Assembly (NCBI GenBank): GCA_040221375.1
Contig: JAVKEP010000018.1
Coordinates: 1 to 37,569, forward strand
Length of the DNA: 37,569 nucleotides
From: SHAN690 sp040221375
GTDB taxonomy: Bacteria; Bacteroidota; Bacteroidia; Flavobacteriales_G; Salibacteraceae
Direction: 5' to 3'
Both the position numbers and the translations under genes were made by a program. Below, piece by piece: positions 1-11,600 of this stretch (position 1 is the stretch's first letter; each line of letters starts with the position of its first letter). The notes beneath the pieces are model-generated. The model ran no database searches. It saw only the letters and a program-made list of their open reading frames with translations, and was not told the DNA's origin.

Positions 1-228
1 TCGAGTCAACAAGTGAGGGCGCAAGCCACACCAGAGGTCAGGGGTTCAACCGACCGAAGGGAGCTCACGACCGAAGGGAGTAATTCCCCTCATTGGCTCT
101 TGATAGTTCTTTAGTTCGAGTCAACAAGTGAGGGCGCAAGCTACACCAGAAGTCAGGGGTTCAACCGACCGAAGGGAGCTCACGACCGAAGGGAGTAATT
201 CCCCTCATTGGCTCTTGATAGTTCTTTA
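1..228 (+). repeat. Two tandem copies of a 115-bp unit upstream of tuf
   Basis: Unit 1 spans 1-115 and unit 2 spans 116-230. They differ only at 27/142 (C/T), 36/151 (G/A) and the last two bases. Each contains a tract that reads like the 3' end of a tRNA-Thr: GAGGTC, T-stem AGGGG (40-44), TTCAA, then after 34 extra bases TT, CCCCT (86-90) and acceptor strand CATTGGC with T (91-98). No matching 5' half or anticodon arm is present. Bacteria of this phylum usually carry a tRNA cluster ending in tRNA-Thr just before tuf, so the unit is probably a duplicated tail of that gene. The repeat may continue left of the window. Confidence 0.9.
51..80 (+). repeat. 13-bp direct repeat inside the T-loop insertion, unit 1
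   Basis: CGACCGAAGGGAG occurs at 51-63 and again at 68-80, separated by CTCA. The same pair recurs 115 bp downstream at 166-178 and 183-195 in unit 2. The two copies make up most of the 34-nt insertion (50-83) that splits the tRNA-like T loop. Confidence 0.9.
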
Positions 229-273
229 AGAGAAAGAAATTCTTTCGCGTGTTCGAAATGACGAATGAACACG
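222..273 (+). promoter_or_regulatory. Structured leader before tuf
   Basis: Three inverted repeats lie between the tandem repeats and tuf. TTCTTT (222-227) can pair with AAAGAA (233-238). GAAAGAA (232-238) can pair with TTCTTTC (240-246). CGTGTTC (248-254) can pair with GAACACG (267-273) around a 12-nt loop. The first two stems use the same bases and exclude each other. No TAnnTTTG promoter was found between here and the start codon, so tuf is probably transcribed from upstream, perhaps with tRNA genes. The regulatory role is inferred from the inverted repeats alone. Confidence 0.35.
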
Positions 274-325
274 GGATGATTATATAGGTAAGTAATTAAT
301 AATTAAACTAAATAGGTAATAAGTC

Positions 326-1510
326 ATGGCAAAGGAAAATTTTGACCGTTCCAAACCACACTTGAACATCGGAACCATCGGTCACGTTGACCACGGTAAG
401 ACCACTTTGACTGCTGCTATCACTACAGTATTGGCAAAGAAGGGTTTCTCTGAGTTACGTTCATTCGATTCAATCGATAACGCTCCAGAAGAAAAAGAAA
501 GAGGTATTACAATCAATACTTCACACGTAGAATACCAAACGGAGTCACGTCACTATGCGCACGTTGACTGTCCAGGTCACGCTGACTACGTGAAGAACAT
601 GGTTACTGGTGCTGCGCAGATGGACGGTGCAATTCTTGTTGTTGCTGCAACAGATGGACCCATGCCACAGACACGTGAGCACATCCTTCTTGCTCGTCAG
701 GTAGGTGTTCCACAGATCGTAGTATTCATGAACAAGGTTGACCTTGTGGATGACGAAGAGCTTCTTGAGCTCGTTGAAATGGAGATCCGCGAATTGCTTT
801 CGTTCTACGACTATGATGGAGACAATACTCCAGTGATTCAAGGTTCTGCTCTTGGAGGGTTGAACGGAGAAGCTCAGTGGGAAGATAAGATCATGGAATT
901 GATGGCTGCTGTTGATAGCTACATTCCAATGCCTCCACGTGAAATTGACAAGGACTTCTTGATGCCAGTGGAAGATGTATTCTCGATCACAGGTCGTGGT
1001 ACCGTTGCTACTGGACGTATCGAGTCTGGAGTAATCAACACAGGCGATTCAGTTGAAATCATCGGTTTCGAAGAGAAACTTACTTCAACAATCACAGGAG
1101 TTGAGATGTTCCGTAAGATTCTTGACAGAGGTGAAGCGGGTGATAACGTTGGTCTTTTGCTTCGAGGTATCGAAAAAGAAGCCATTCGTCGAGGTATGGT
1201 AATCTGCAAGCCAGGTTCTGTTAAGCCTCACACCAAGTTCAAGGCAGAAGTCTACATCTTGAAGAAAGAAGAAGGCGGACGTCACACTCCATTCCACAAC
1301 AAGTATCGTCCACAGTTTTACTTGCGTACAACTGACGTTACTGGCGAGATCATCCTTGGAGATGGCAGAGAGATGGTAATGCCTGGTGATAACCTTACGA
1401 TTGAAGTTAACTTGATCGCTCCTGTAGCCATCAACCAAGGTCTTAAGTTCGCGATTCGCGAAGGAGGACGTACAGTTGGTGCAGGTCAGGTGACCGAGAT
1501 TCTTGAGTAA
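326..1510 (+). CDS. tuf: Translation elongation factor EF-Tu
   Basis: EF-Tu is the GTPase that delivers aminoacyl-tRNA to the ribosomal A site. The 394-residue length is normal. GTPase motifs are intact: P-loop GHVDHGKT at residues 19-26, the switch region with RGITI at 59-63, DCPGH at 81-85, NKVD at 136-139 and SAL at 174-176. Domains 2 and 3 follow from about residue 210, ending in the usual GRTVGAGQVTEIL. The ATG at 326 gives the standard MAKENFDRSKPHLNIGTIGH start. The gene stands between a tRNA-derived repeat and a terminator, with tRNA-Trp and secE beyond, the typical Bacteroidota order. No truncation or frameshift is seen. Confidence 0.99.
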   Translation: MAKENFDRSKPHLNIGTIGHVDHGKTTLTAAITTVLAKKGFSELRSFDSIDNAPEEKERGITINTSHVEYQTESRHYAHVDCPGHADYVKNMVTGAAQMDGAILVVAATDGPMPQTREHILLARQVGVPQIVVFMNKVDLVDDEELLELVEMEIRELLSFYDYDGDNTPVIQGSALGGLNGEAQWEDKIMELMAAVDSYIPMPPREIDKDFLMPVEDVFSITGRGTVATGRIESGVINTGDSVEIIGFEEKLTSTITGVEMFRKILDRGEAGDNVGLLLRGIEKEAIRRGMVICKPGSVKPHTKFKAEVYILKKEEGGRHTPFHNKYRPQFYLRTTDVTGEIILGDGREMVMPGDNLTIEVNLIAPVAINQGLKFAIREGGRTVGAGQVTEILE

Positions 1511-1530
1511 GAATAGTTTAATTATTCAGA

Positions 1531-1572
1531 AGTGTGGGGCTGATTTTTCGGCTCCACACTTTCTGTTGTTTA
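1531..1572 (+). terminator. Rho-independent terminator after tuf
   Basis: AGTGTGGGGC (1531-1540) pairs with GCTCCACACT (1551-1560), ten base pairs including one G-U, around a 10-nt loop. A T-rich tract, TTCTGTTGTTT, follows. It lies 20 nt after the tuf stop codon. Confidence 0.85.
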
Positions 1573-1603
1573 ATAAAAAGGTATAACCCAGCACTGCTCG
1601 GCG

Positions 1604-1623
1604 CCCCTGACACCAGGGGTTTT
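1604..1623 (+). terminator. Possible second, weaker terminator hairpin
   Basis: CCCCTG (1604-1609) pairs with CAGGGG (1614-1619) around ACAC and is followed directly by TTTT. It lies between the strong tuf terminator and tRNA-Trp. It could be a back-up terminator or part of a tRNA leader. The short stem and short T run make this uncertain. Confidence 0.4.
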
Positions 1624-1691
1624 GGATAGATGAAGGGTTAAAGGAGAAGAAAAGTGCGGGCCGGAGGAATCTGAGTTCGATCGTGAAACAA

Positions 1692-1764
1692 ACGGGTGTA
1701 GCTCAACTGGTAGAGCACTGGTCTCCAAAACCAGGGGCTGTGGGTTCGATTCCTACCACCCGTG
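1692..1764 (+). tRNA. tRNA-Trp (anticodon CCA)
   Basis: The cloverleaf was read by eye. Acceptor ACGGGTG (1692-1698) pairs with CACCCGT (1757-1763), and the discriminator is G1764, as expected for bacterial tRNA-Trp. The D arm contains GCTCAACTGGTAGAGC. The anticodon stem CTGGT (1718-1722) pairs with ACCAG (1730-1734) around loop CTCCAAA, with anticodon CCA at 1725-1727. The T arm is GTGGG, TTCGATT, CCTAC. The 3' CCA is not encoded: CAA follows the discriminator. secE begins 12 nt downstream, so tRNA and mRNA almost certainly share a transcript. Confidence 0.97.
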
Positions 1765-1776
1765 CAAATTTGAGAA

Positions 1777-1974
1777 ATGGCAGGAGTTCGTGCATATATT
1801 GAAGAAGCAGTAGATGAGCTTACCAATAAGGTGAGTTGGCCTACTTGGTCGGAGCTTCAGAGTAGCGGTATCGTGGTGTTGGTTGCAACCTTCATCGTCG
1901 CTGCAGTGATCTATCTGATGGACCTCGCATTTGGTCAAGCAATGGACTTGATCTACATCAAAATTTTTGGATAA
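1777..1974 (+). CDS. secE: Preprotein translocase subunit SecE
   Basis: SecE is the small essential clamp subunit of the SecYEG channel in the inner membrane. This is the short single-span form of 65 residues. The amphipathic helix with the conserved VSWPTWSEL segment lies at residues 19-27, and one hydrophobic segment spans about 31-52. The ATG follows the tRNA-Trp 3' end by 12 nt, leaving no room for a promoter, so translation starts from a very short leader if the tRNA is cut out. nusG follows 1 nt after the stop codon, the classic secE-nusG pair. Confidence 0.97.
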   Translation: MAGVRAYIEEAVDELTNKVSWPTWSELQSSGIVVLVATFIVAAVIYLMDLAFGQAMDLIYIKIFG

Positions 1975-1975
1975 C

Positions 1976-2530
1976 ATGTCGGAAACAACAACGGCTAATA
2001 AGTGGTTTGTAGTCCGTGCGATCAGCGGAAAGGAGAAGAAGGTAAAAGAATACCTTGAGATCGAGATTGAACGTCTCGGTCTTCAAGAGTACGTTACCCA
2101 AATCCTCTTACCCATCGAAAAGGTCTACCAAATCCGGAACGGCAAAAAGGTTTCCAAGGAACGTAACCTTTATCCTGGGTATGTCTTCATCGAGGCAAAC
2201 CTCGTGGGCGAAGTTCCACACATCATTAAAGGATTGACCAATGTGATCGGATTCCTTACCGATAAGAAAGGTGGTAACCCGATTCCATTGCGCCAAAACG
2301 AAGTGAATCGAATGCTCGGAAAGGTAGATGAGTTAGCGGAAAGCGAAGCTGAGTTAAACATTCCTTTTGTGGTAGGAGAAAACGTGAAGGTGATCGACGG
2401 ACCCTTTAATTCGTTTTCAGGTGTGATCGAAGAGATCAATGAAGACAAGAAGAAGCTCAAGGTGATGGTGAAGATTTTCGGAAGGAAGACTCCGCTTGAA
2501 TTGAGCTACATGCAAGTAGAAAAAGACTAA
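1976..2530 (+). CDS. nusG: Transcription termination/antitermination factor NusG
   Basis: NusG binds RNA polymerase and modulates pausing, Rho termination and transcription-translation coupling. The N-terminal NGN domain begins with KWFVVRAISGKEKKVKEYLE, and the C-terminal KOW domain runs from about residue 128 with VIDGPFNSFSGVIEEINEDK. The frame is open from a TTG at 1967 that overlaps secE, but ATG 1976 gives the expected MSETTTANKWFVVRA start and 184 residues, so ATG was chosen. The gene is 1 nt from secE and 56 nt before rplK. Confidence 0.97.
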   Translation: MSETTTANKWFVVRAISGKEKKVKEYLEIEIERLGLQEYVTQILLPIEKVYQIRNGKKVSKERNLYPGYVFIEANLVGEVPHIIKGLTNVIGFLTDKKGGNPIPLRQNEVNRMLGKVDELAESEAELNIPFVVGENVKVIDGPFNSFSGVIEEINEDKKKLKVMVKIFGRKTPLELSYMQVEKD

Positions 2531-2543
2531 TCAATCAATTTTA

Positions 2544-2565
2544 GGAGTCACTCCACGTGGGTGAC
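2544..2565 (+). promoter_or_regulatory. Candidate L1 autogenous operator before rplK
   Basis: The 56-nt nusG-rplK spacer contains two overlapping inverted repeats. GGAGT-C-ACTCC lies at 2544-2554. GTCAC (2547-2551) can also pair with GTGAC (2561-2565) around a CCACGTGG core. In E. coli, ribosomal protein L1 represses rplK-rplA by binding a structured site in this position. The match here is by position and inverted repeat only; no L1 consensus was verified. Confidence 0.35.
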
Positions 2566-2586
2566 GCTTGAACTAAATTTTATACA

Positions 2587-3009
2587 ATGGCCAAGGAAGT
2601 AAGTGCACTAATTAAGTTGCAAGTCAGAGGTGGCGCTGCAAACCCTTCTCCTCCCGTTGGTCCCGCACTTGGTGCAAAAGGGGTCAACATCATGGAGTTT
2701 TGTAAGCAGTTCAATGCCAGAACTCAAGATAAGCCAGGTAAGGTTTTACCTGTGATCATTACGGTATACGCTGATAAGTCGTTTGACTTCATCATCAAGA
2801 CCCCACCGGTCGCCGTACAAATCAAAGAAGCAATCAAACTAAAGTCGGGCTCAGCTGAGCCGAACCGTATCAAGGCGGGAAGCATCTCGAAAGCTCAGGT
2901 GCGCACCATCGCTGAAGATAAGATGGTCGATTTAAATTGTTTCACCGTTGAATCTGCAATGCGCATGGTCGCGGGTACTGCTCGCGCGATGGGTGTAACA
3001 GTCAAATAA
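2587..3009 (+). CDS. rplK: 50S ribosomal protein L11
   Basis: L11 forms the GTPase-associated centre of the large subunit with 23S rRNA and L10-L12. At 140 residues it is standard length. The N-terminal domain carries LQVRGGAANPSPPVGPALG with the proline-rich switch helix (about 10-28), and the C-terminal RNA-binding domain carries KAQVRTIAEDKMVDLNC, ending RMVAGTARAMGVTV. The N-terminal part is the classic thiopeptide-sensitive region and looks unaltered by eye. rplA follows after 8 nt. Confidence 0.98.
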   Translation: MAKEVSALIKLQVRGGAANPSPPVGPALGAKGVNIMEFCKQFNARTQDKPGKVLPVIITVYADKSFDFIIKTPPVAVQIKEAIKLKSGSAEPNRIKAGSISKAQVRTIAEDKMVDLNCFTVESAMRMVAGTARAMGVTVK

Positions 3010-3017
3010 TTACGATC

Positions 3018-3710
3018 ATGGCTTTATCAAAAAATAGAAAAGCAGTACTGGAGAAGTTGGACAAAGAGTCAACGTACACATTGGCCGATGCCAGTGCTCT
3101 AGTCAAAGAAATTACCACTACTAAATTCGACGCTTCTGTCGATCTTAGCGTACGCCTTGGTGTGGATCCACGTAAATCGAACCAAATGGTTCGTGGTGTA
3201 GTCACCCTGCCTCATGGAACAGGAAAAGATGTGAGAGTTCTTGTTCTGTGTACTCCTGATAAGGAAGAAGAGGCAAAAGAGGCCGGAGCCGACCACGTTG
3301 GTCTTGACGAGTTTATCGAAAAGATCAAAGGGGGTTGGACCGACGTCGACGTGATCATTACCACTCCTAGTGTGATGGGTAAGGTCGGTCCGTTGGGTCG
3401 TGTATTGGGCCCTCGTGGCTTGATGCCTAACCCGAAGACTGGCACCGTTACCATGGACGTGGGAAAGGCCGTCAAAGACGTAAAGGGCGGAAAGATTGAC
3501 TTTAAAGTCGACAAGTTTGGTATCGTGCATGCTTCCGTGGGAAAAGTTTCCTTCGATGCACAAAAAATCGCGGAAAACGCGAGTGAGCTGTTACAGACAA
3601 TTATTAAGCTGAAGCCTGCTGCAGCGAAAGGAACTTATATGAGGAGCATCTTCATGTCGAGTACCATGAGTCCAAGCATTGCTGTAGACACAAAGTCTAC
3701 TAGCTTATAA
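3018..3710 (+). CDS. rplA: 50S ribosomal protein L1
   Basis: L1 forms the mobile stalk that handles E-site tRNA and is the usual autogenous repressor of the rplK-rplA pair. It has 230 residues. The family signature is present in GKVGPLGRVLGPRGLMPNPK (about residues 121-140), followed by TGTV. The C-terminus reads TYMRSIFMSSTMSPSIAVD. The start codon lies 8 nt after rplK, and rplJ begins 21 nt after its stop, too short a gap for a separate L10 leader outside the coding sequence. Confidence 0.98.
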   Translation: MALSKNRKAVLEKLDKESTYTLADASALVKEITTTKFDASVDLSVRLGVDPRKSNQMVRGVVTLPHGTGKDVRVLVLCTPDKEEEAKEAGADHVGLDEFIEKIKGGWTDVDVIITTPSVMGKVGPLGRVLGPRGLMPNPKTGTVTMDVGKAVKDVKGGKIDFKVDKFGIVHASVGKVSFDAQKIAENASELLQTIIKLKPAAAKGTYMRSIFMSSTMSPSIAVDTKSTSL

Positions 3711-3731
3711 TCCACTTAATCAACAAGTAAG

Positions 3732-4256
3732 ATGACACGTCAAGAAAAAGATTCTTTAATCAGTGATCTTGCTGATCGATTGAGTAACTCTGATGTAGTG
3801 TACCTAACGGACATCGCGTCGCTCAACGCCGAAGATTCAAGCAAATTACGCCGACTGTGCTTCCAACGCAAGGTGAATTTGCAAGTTGTTAAAAACACAC
3901 TTCTCCATCAAGCGATGGAGCGTGTTGAAGGCAAGAATTACGGTGAGCTACAAAGTGTTCTCAAGGGAAACACAGGTATTATGATCGCAGAAGTAGGCAG
4001 TACGCCTGCGAAACTTATTAAGGAGTTTCGAAAGAAGTCTCAAAAGCCTCTTTTGAAAGGTGCTTACATAGAAGAAGGAGTATACATTGGTGATGCTTCG
4101 TTGGACATGCTGGCAGCTCTGAAAACTAAGGATGAACTGATCGGTGATATCATCATGTTACTCCAATCACCTGCTAAGAACGTTATCTCTGGACTTAAGT
4201 CCAGCGGTGGCAAATTGGCTGGTATCGTCAAGACTCTCCAAGAGAGAGAATCTTAA
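3732..4256 (+). CDS. rplJ: 50S ribosomal protein L10
   Basis: L10 anchors the L7/L12 dimers on the ribosome. The 174-residue protein has the L10 fold start MTRQEKDSLISDLADRLSNS, then VVYLTDIASLNAEDSSKLRR and the VNLQVVKNTLLHQAM segment. The C-terminal helix that binds L12 is the last 30 residues or so (NVISGLKSSGGKLAGIVKTL). In many bacteria L10-L12 represses rplJ through an upstream leader; no separate leader is visible here. rplL follows after 42 nt. Confidence 0.97.
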   Translation: MTRQEKDSLISDLADRLSNSDVVYLTDIASLNAEDSSKLRRLCFQRKVNLQVVKNTLLHQAMERVEGKNYGELQSVLKGNTGIMIAEVGSTPAKLIKEFRKKSQKPLLKGAYIEEGVYIGDASLDMLAALKTKDELIGDIIMLLQSPAKNVISGLKSSGGKLAGIVKTLQERES

Positions 4257-4298
4257 AATAACAATTGAACTTAGGTTAAACTTTTAATAAACAAGAAA

Positions 4299-4679
4299 AT
4301 GGCTGATTTGAAAGCTTTCGCAGAGCAACTCGTAAACCTTACTGTAAAGGAGGTGAATGAACTTGCTGAAATTTTGAAGGATGAATATGGTATCGAACCT
4401 GCTGCTGCTGCAGTTGCTGTTGCTGGTCCCGCCGCTGGTGGTGGTGATGGTGAAGCTGCAGAGGAGAAAACTGAATTCGACGTAATCCTCACAAGCGCAG
4501 GTGCTTCTAAGCTTGCAGTAGTTAAACTAGTGAAGGAAATGACCGGACTTGGCCTTAAAGAGGCGAAGGAACTAGTTGATGGTGCACCAAAACCTTTGAA
4601 GGAAGGTGTAGCAAAAGACGAAGCAGAAGCACTTAAAAAGCAGCTTGAAGAAGCTGGTGCAGAGGTTGAGGTCAAGTAA
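4299..4679 (+). CDS. rplL: 50S ribosomal protein L7/L12
   Basis: L7/L12 is the flexible multi-copy stalk protein that recruits translation factors. At 126 residues it shows the N-terminal dimerisation helices (MADLKAFAEQLVNLTVKEVN), an Ala/Gly-rich hinge at about 35-55 (PAAAAVAVAGPAAGGG), and the C-terminal factor-binding domain with KTEFDVILTSAGASKLAVVK and GLGLKEAKELVDGAPKPLKE. The gene ends 21 nt before a strong hairpin that separates it from rpoB. Confidence 0.98.
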   Translation: MADLKAFAEQLVNLTVKEVNELAEILKDEYGIEPAAAAVAVAGPAAGGGDGEAAEEKTEFDVILTSAGASKLAVVKLVKEMTGLGLKEAKELVDGAPKPLKEGVAKDEAEALKKQLEEAGAEVEVK

Positions 4680-4700
4680 GACCCACACATAGTAACTTAT

Positions 4701-4735
4701 CAAAGGTTTAGTCCCCCTGGGGGCTAAACCCTTTG
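4701..4735 (+). terminator. Attenuator-type hairpin between rplL and rpoB
   Basis: CAAAGGTTTAG (4701-4711) pairs with CTAAACCCTTTG (4724-4735), one C bulged, and C and G runs extend the stem at the top. The sequence after it is only moderately T-rich (TGGTTTGTAGTCGTTCC). In E. coli a partial terminator and an RNA processing site in this same spot set the ratio of ribosomal protein to RNA polymerase subunits. A similar partial attenuator is the likely role here. Confidence 0.65.
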
Positions 4736-4774
4736 TGGTTTGTAGTCGTTCCTTTAACTTATTCCAATAATTCC

Positions 4775-8581
<3,807 letters not shown>

Positions 8582-8612
8582 GTTTATTCATTAACCATTC
8601 TATATAGTTGCA

Positions 8613-11600
8613 ATGGCATTAAGAAAAGATACAAAACCCAGCAGCGGTTTCAATAAGATCACCATTAGTCTTGCTTCGCCTGAGATGATTCTCGAGCGAT
8701 CACACGGCGAAGTGTTGAAACCTGAAACCATCAACTACCGCACGTACAAGCCTGAACGAGATGGCCTGTTCTGTGAGCGCATTTTCGGTCCAGTGAAGGA
8801 TTACGAATGCCACTGCGGCAAATACAAGCGTATTCGCTACAAAGGCATCGTTTGCGACCGATGTGGTGTTGAAGTGACGGAAAAGAAAGTACGACGTGAG
8901 CGAATGGGACACATCTCATTGGTGGTTCCAGTAGCACACATTTGGTACTTTAAGTCGCTTCCAAACAAAATCGGTTACCTACTAGGTCTTCCTAGCAAGA
9001 AACTCGACACGATCATCTACTATGAGCGATACGTAGTAATCAACGCAGGTGAAGCGAAGAACAAGGAAGGCGAGCCGCTCCAATACTTGGATTTCCTTAC
9101 GGAAGAAGAGTACCTGGACATCTTGGATACCATGCCGCGTGAGAACCAGTACCTGGATGACGATGATCCGAACAAGTTCATCGCTATGATGGGAGCCGAA
9201 GCATTGTACGCATTGCTTCAACGTTTGGATCTCGATTCACTTTCATACGACTTGCGTCACAAGGCGAATACAGAGACTTCGCAGCAACGTAAGAACGAAG
9301 CCCTTAAGCGACTTCAGGTCGTTGAAGCCTTCCGTTCAGCCAATACGCACATCGTCAATCGTCCCGAATGGATGATCGTGAAGGTTGTTCCGGTGATTCC
9401 ACCAGAGCTTCGCCCTCTCGTTCCATTGGACGGCGGTCGTTTTGCAACCTCTGACTTGAATGACTTGTACCGCAGGGTAATCATTCGTAACAATCGATTG
9501 AAGCGACTGCTCGAAATCAAGGCGCCTGAGGTGATCCTTCGAAACGAGAAGCGTATGCTTCAAGAAGCGGTGGATTCATTGTTCGACAACTCTCGTAAGT
9601 CGTCTGCAGTGAAGACCGAATCGAACCGTGCACTCAAGTCGTTGTCTGACAGTTTGAAAGGAAAGCAAGGCCGATTCCGTCAAAACCTTCTCGGTAAGCG
9701 TGTTGACTATTCTGCACGTTCTGTTATCGTTGTTGGTCCTGAGTTGAAGCTGCATGAATGCGGACTTCCGAAAGACATGGCAGCTGAGCTGTTCAAGCCG
9801 TTCATCATCCGCAAGCTCATCGAGCGTGGCATCGTGAAGACGGTCAAGTCGGCGAAGAAAATTGTCGACAAGAAAGAGCCTGTAGTTTGGGATATCCTTG
9901 AAAATGTATTGAAGGGTCACCCAGTGCTACTCAACCGGGCCCCAACGCTTCACCGTTTGGGTATCCAAGCATTCCAACCAAAACTGATCGAAGGCAAGGC
10001 GATTCAGTTACACCCATTGGTGTGTACTGCATTCAACGCTGACTTTGACGGTGACCAAATGGCGGTGCACGTTCCATTGGGACATGCGGCGATCTTGGAA
10101 GCCCAGCTATTGATGTTGGCGTCGCATAACATCTTGAACCCTGCTAACGGTGCTCCTGTTGCGGTACCTTCTCAAGACATGGTCTTGGGTCTGTATTACA
10201 TCACCAAAGGACGCGAGGGAACGAAGGAACTTCCAATGAAGGGAGAAGGCATGACCTTCTACTCTCCGGATGAAGTAATCATTGCACACAACGAAGGAAA
10301 ACTCGGACTGCACTCTGTAATCAAGGTGCGCGTCAACCATAAAGGAGAGCGCGTGTTGATGGAAACTACCTGTGGTAGAATCCTTTTCAACCAAATGGTT
10401 CCAGAAGAAGTTGGATACATCAATGAGTTGTTGACCAAGAAGTCGCTCCGTGATATCATCGGACGCGTATTGAAGACGTGTGGAATGGCAGCTACTGCCA
10501 AGTTCCTGGATGACATCAAGTCGCTCGGATTCTACATGGCTTTCAAAGGAGGTCTATCGTTTAACCTTTCTGACGTAATCGTCCCAGACGAGAAGACCGA
10601 TCTTCTTGCAAAGGCACAGCAGGAGGTGGATGAAGTGATGATGAACTACAACATGGGTCTCATCACCAACAACGAGCGTTACAACCAAATCATCGACATC
10701 TGGACGCACACCAACTCTAAGTTGACGCACGTCTTGATGAACAAGTTGAAGAACGACAATCAAGGCTTCAACTCGGTGTACATGATGTTTGACTCTGGTG
10801 CGAGGGGTTCTAAAGAGCAGATCCGCCAGCTGTCAGGTATGAGAGGTTTGATGGCAAAGCCACGTAAGTCAGGAGCGCAAGGAGGGGAGATCATTGAAAA
10901 CCCGATCCTTTCTAACTTCCGTGAAGGTCTGTCCATCCTTGAATACTTCATCTCTACACACGGTGCTCGTAAGGGTCTCGCGGATACTGCACTTAAAACA
11001 GCGGATGCGGGTTACCTCACACGCCGATTGGTGGATGTTGCTCAGGATGTCATTGTTACTTCTGAAGATTGCGGTACGCTTCGCGGCTTGACCATGTCAG
11101 CGTTGAAGAAAAATGAAGAGATCGTTGAGTCATTGACAGAACGAATCCAAGGCCGTACTTCGGTTCACGATGTAGTTAATCCAGATACCGACGAAATGAT
11201 TGTAGAGGCAGGTGGGTACATCTCTGATGAGCTCGCAGCTGAAATCGAAGCTTCAGGTATCGACGAAGTCGAAATCCGCTCTGCACTAACGTGTGAGATG
11301 CCACGAGGAATTTGCTCCTTGTGCTACGGACAAAACCTCGCGAACGGTAAGGACGTGAAGATGGGTGAAGCAGTCGGAGTCATCGCCGCACAGTCGATCG
11401 GTGAACCGGGAACGCAGCTTACACTTCGTACCTTCCACGTTGGGGGTACTGCATCGAGTATTGCCTCTGAGTCTAAGATCATCGCACGCCAAACAGGAAT
11501 CCTTGAGATCGATGAATTGCGCGTGGTGGAGAAGAAGGCAAAAGATGGAAGTAAGCAGACCATCGTAATCGGCCGTTCGGCTGAGATGCGACTCGTCGAC

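Noticed and set aside
3..100. A complete functional tRNA in each repeat unit
   Set aside because: There is a T arm and acceptor 3' strand but no anticodon arm and no D arm, and the T loop is interrupted by 34 nt.
1..230. Possible CRISPR array or insertion sequence
   Set aside because: Only two adjacent copies without spacers, no cas genes, and no transposase or terminal inverted repeats in the visible part.
1638..1826. Minus-strand frame across tRNA-Trp
   Set aside because: It is the antisense reading of a tRNA gene and the secE start, a common false gene call.
3711..3731. L10 leader before rplJ
   Set aside because: Only 21 nt separate rplA and rplJ, too short for the known L10-L12 binding leader, and no kink-turn structure was visible.
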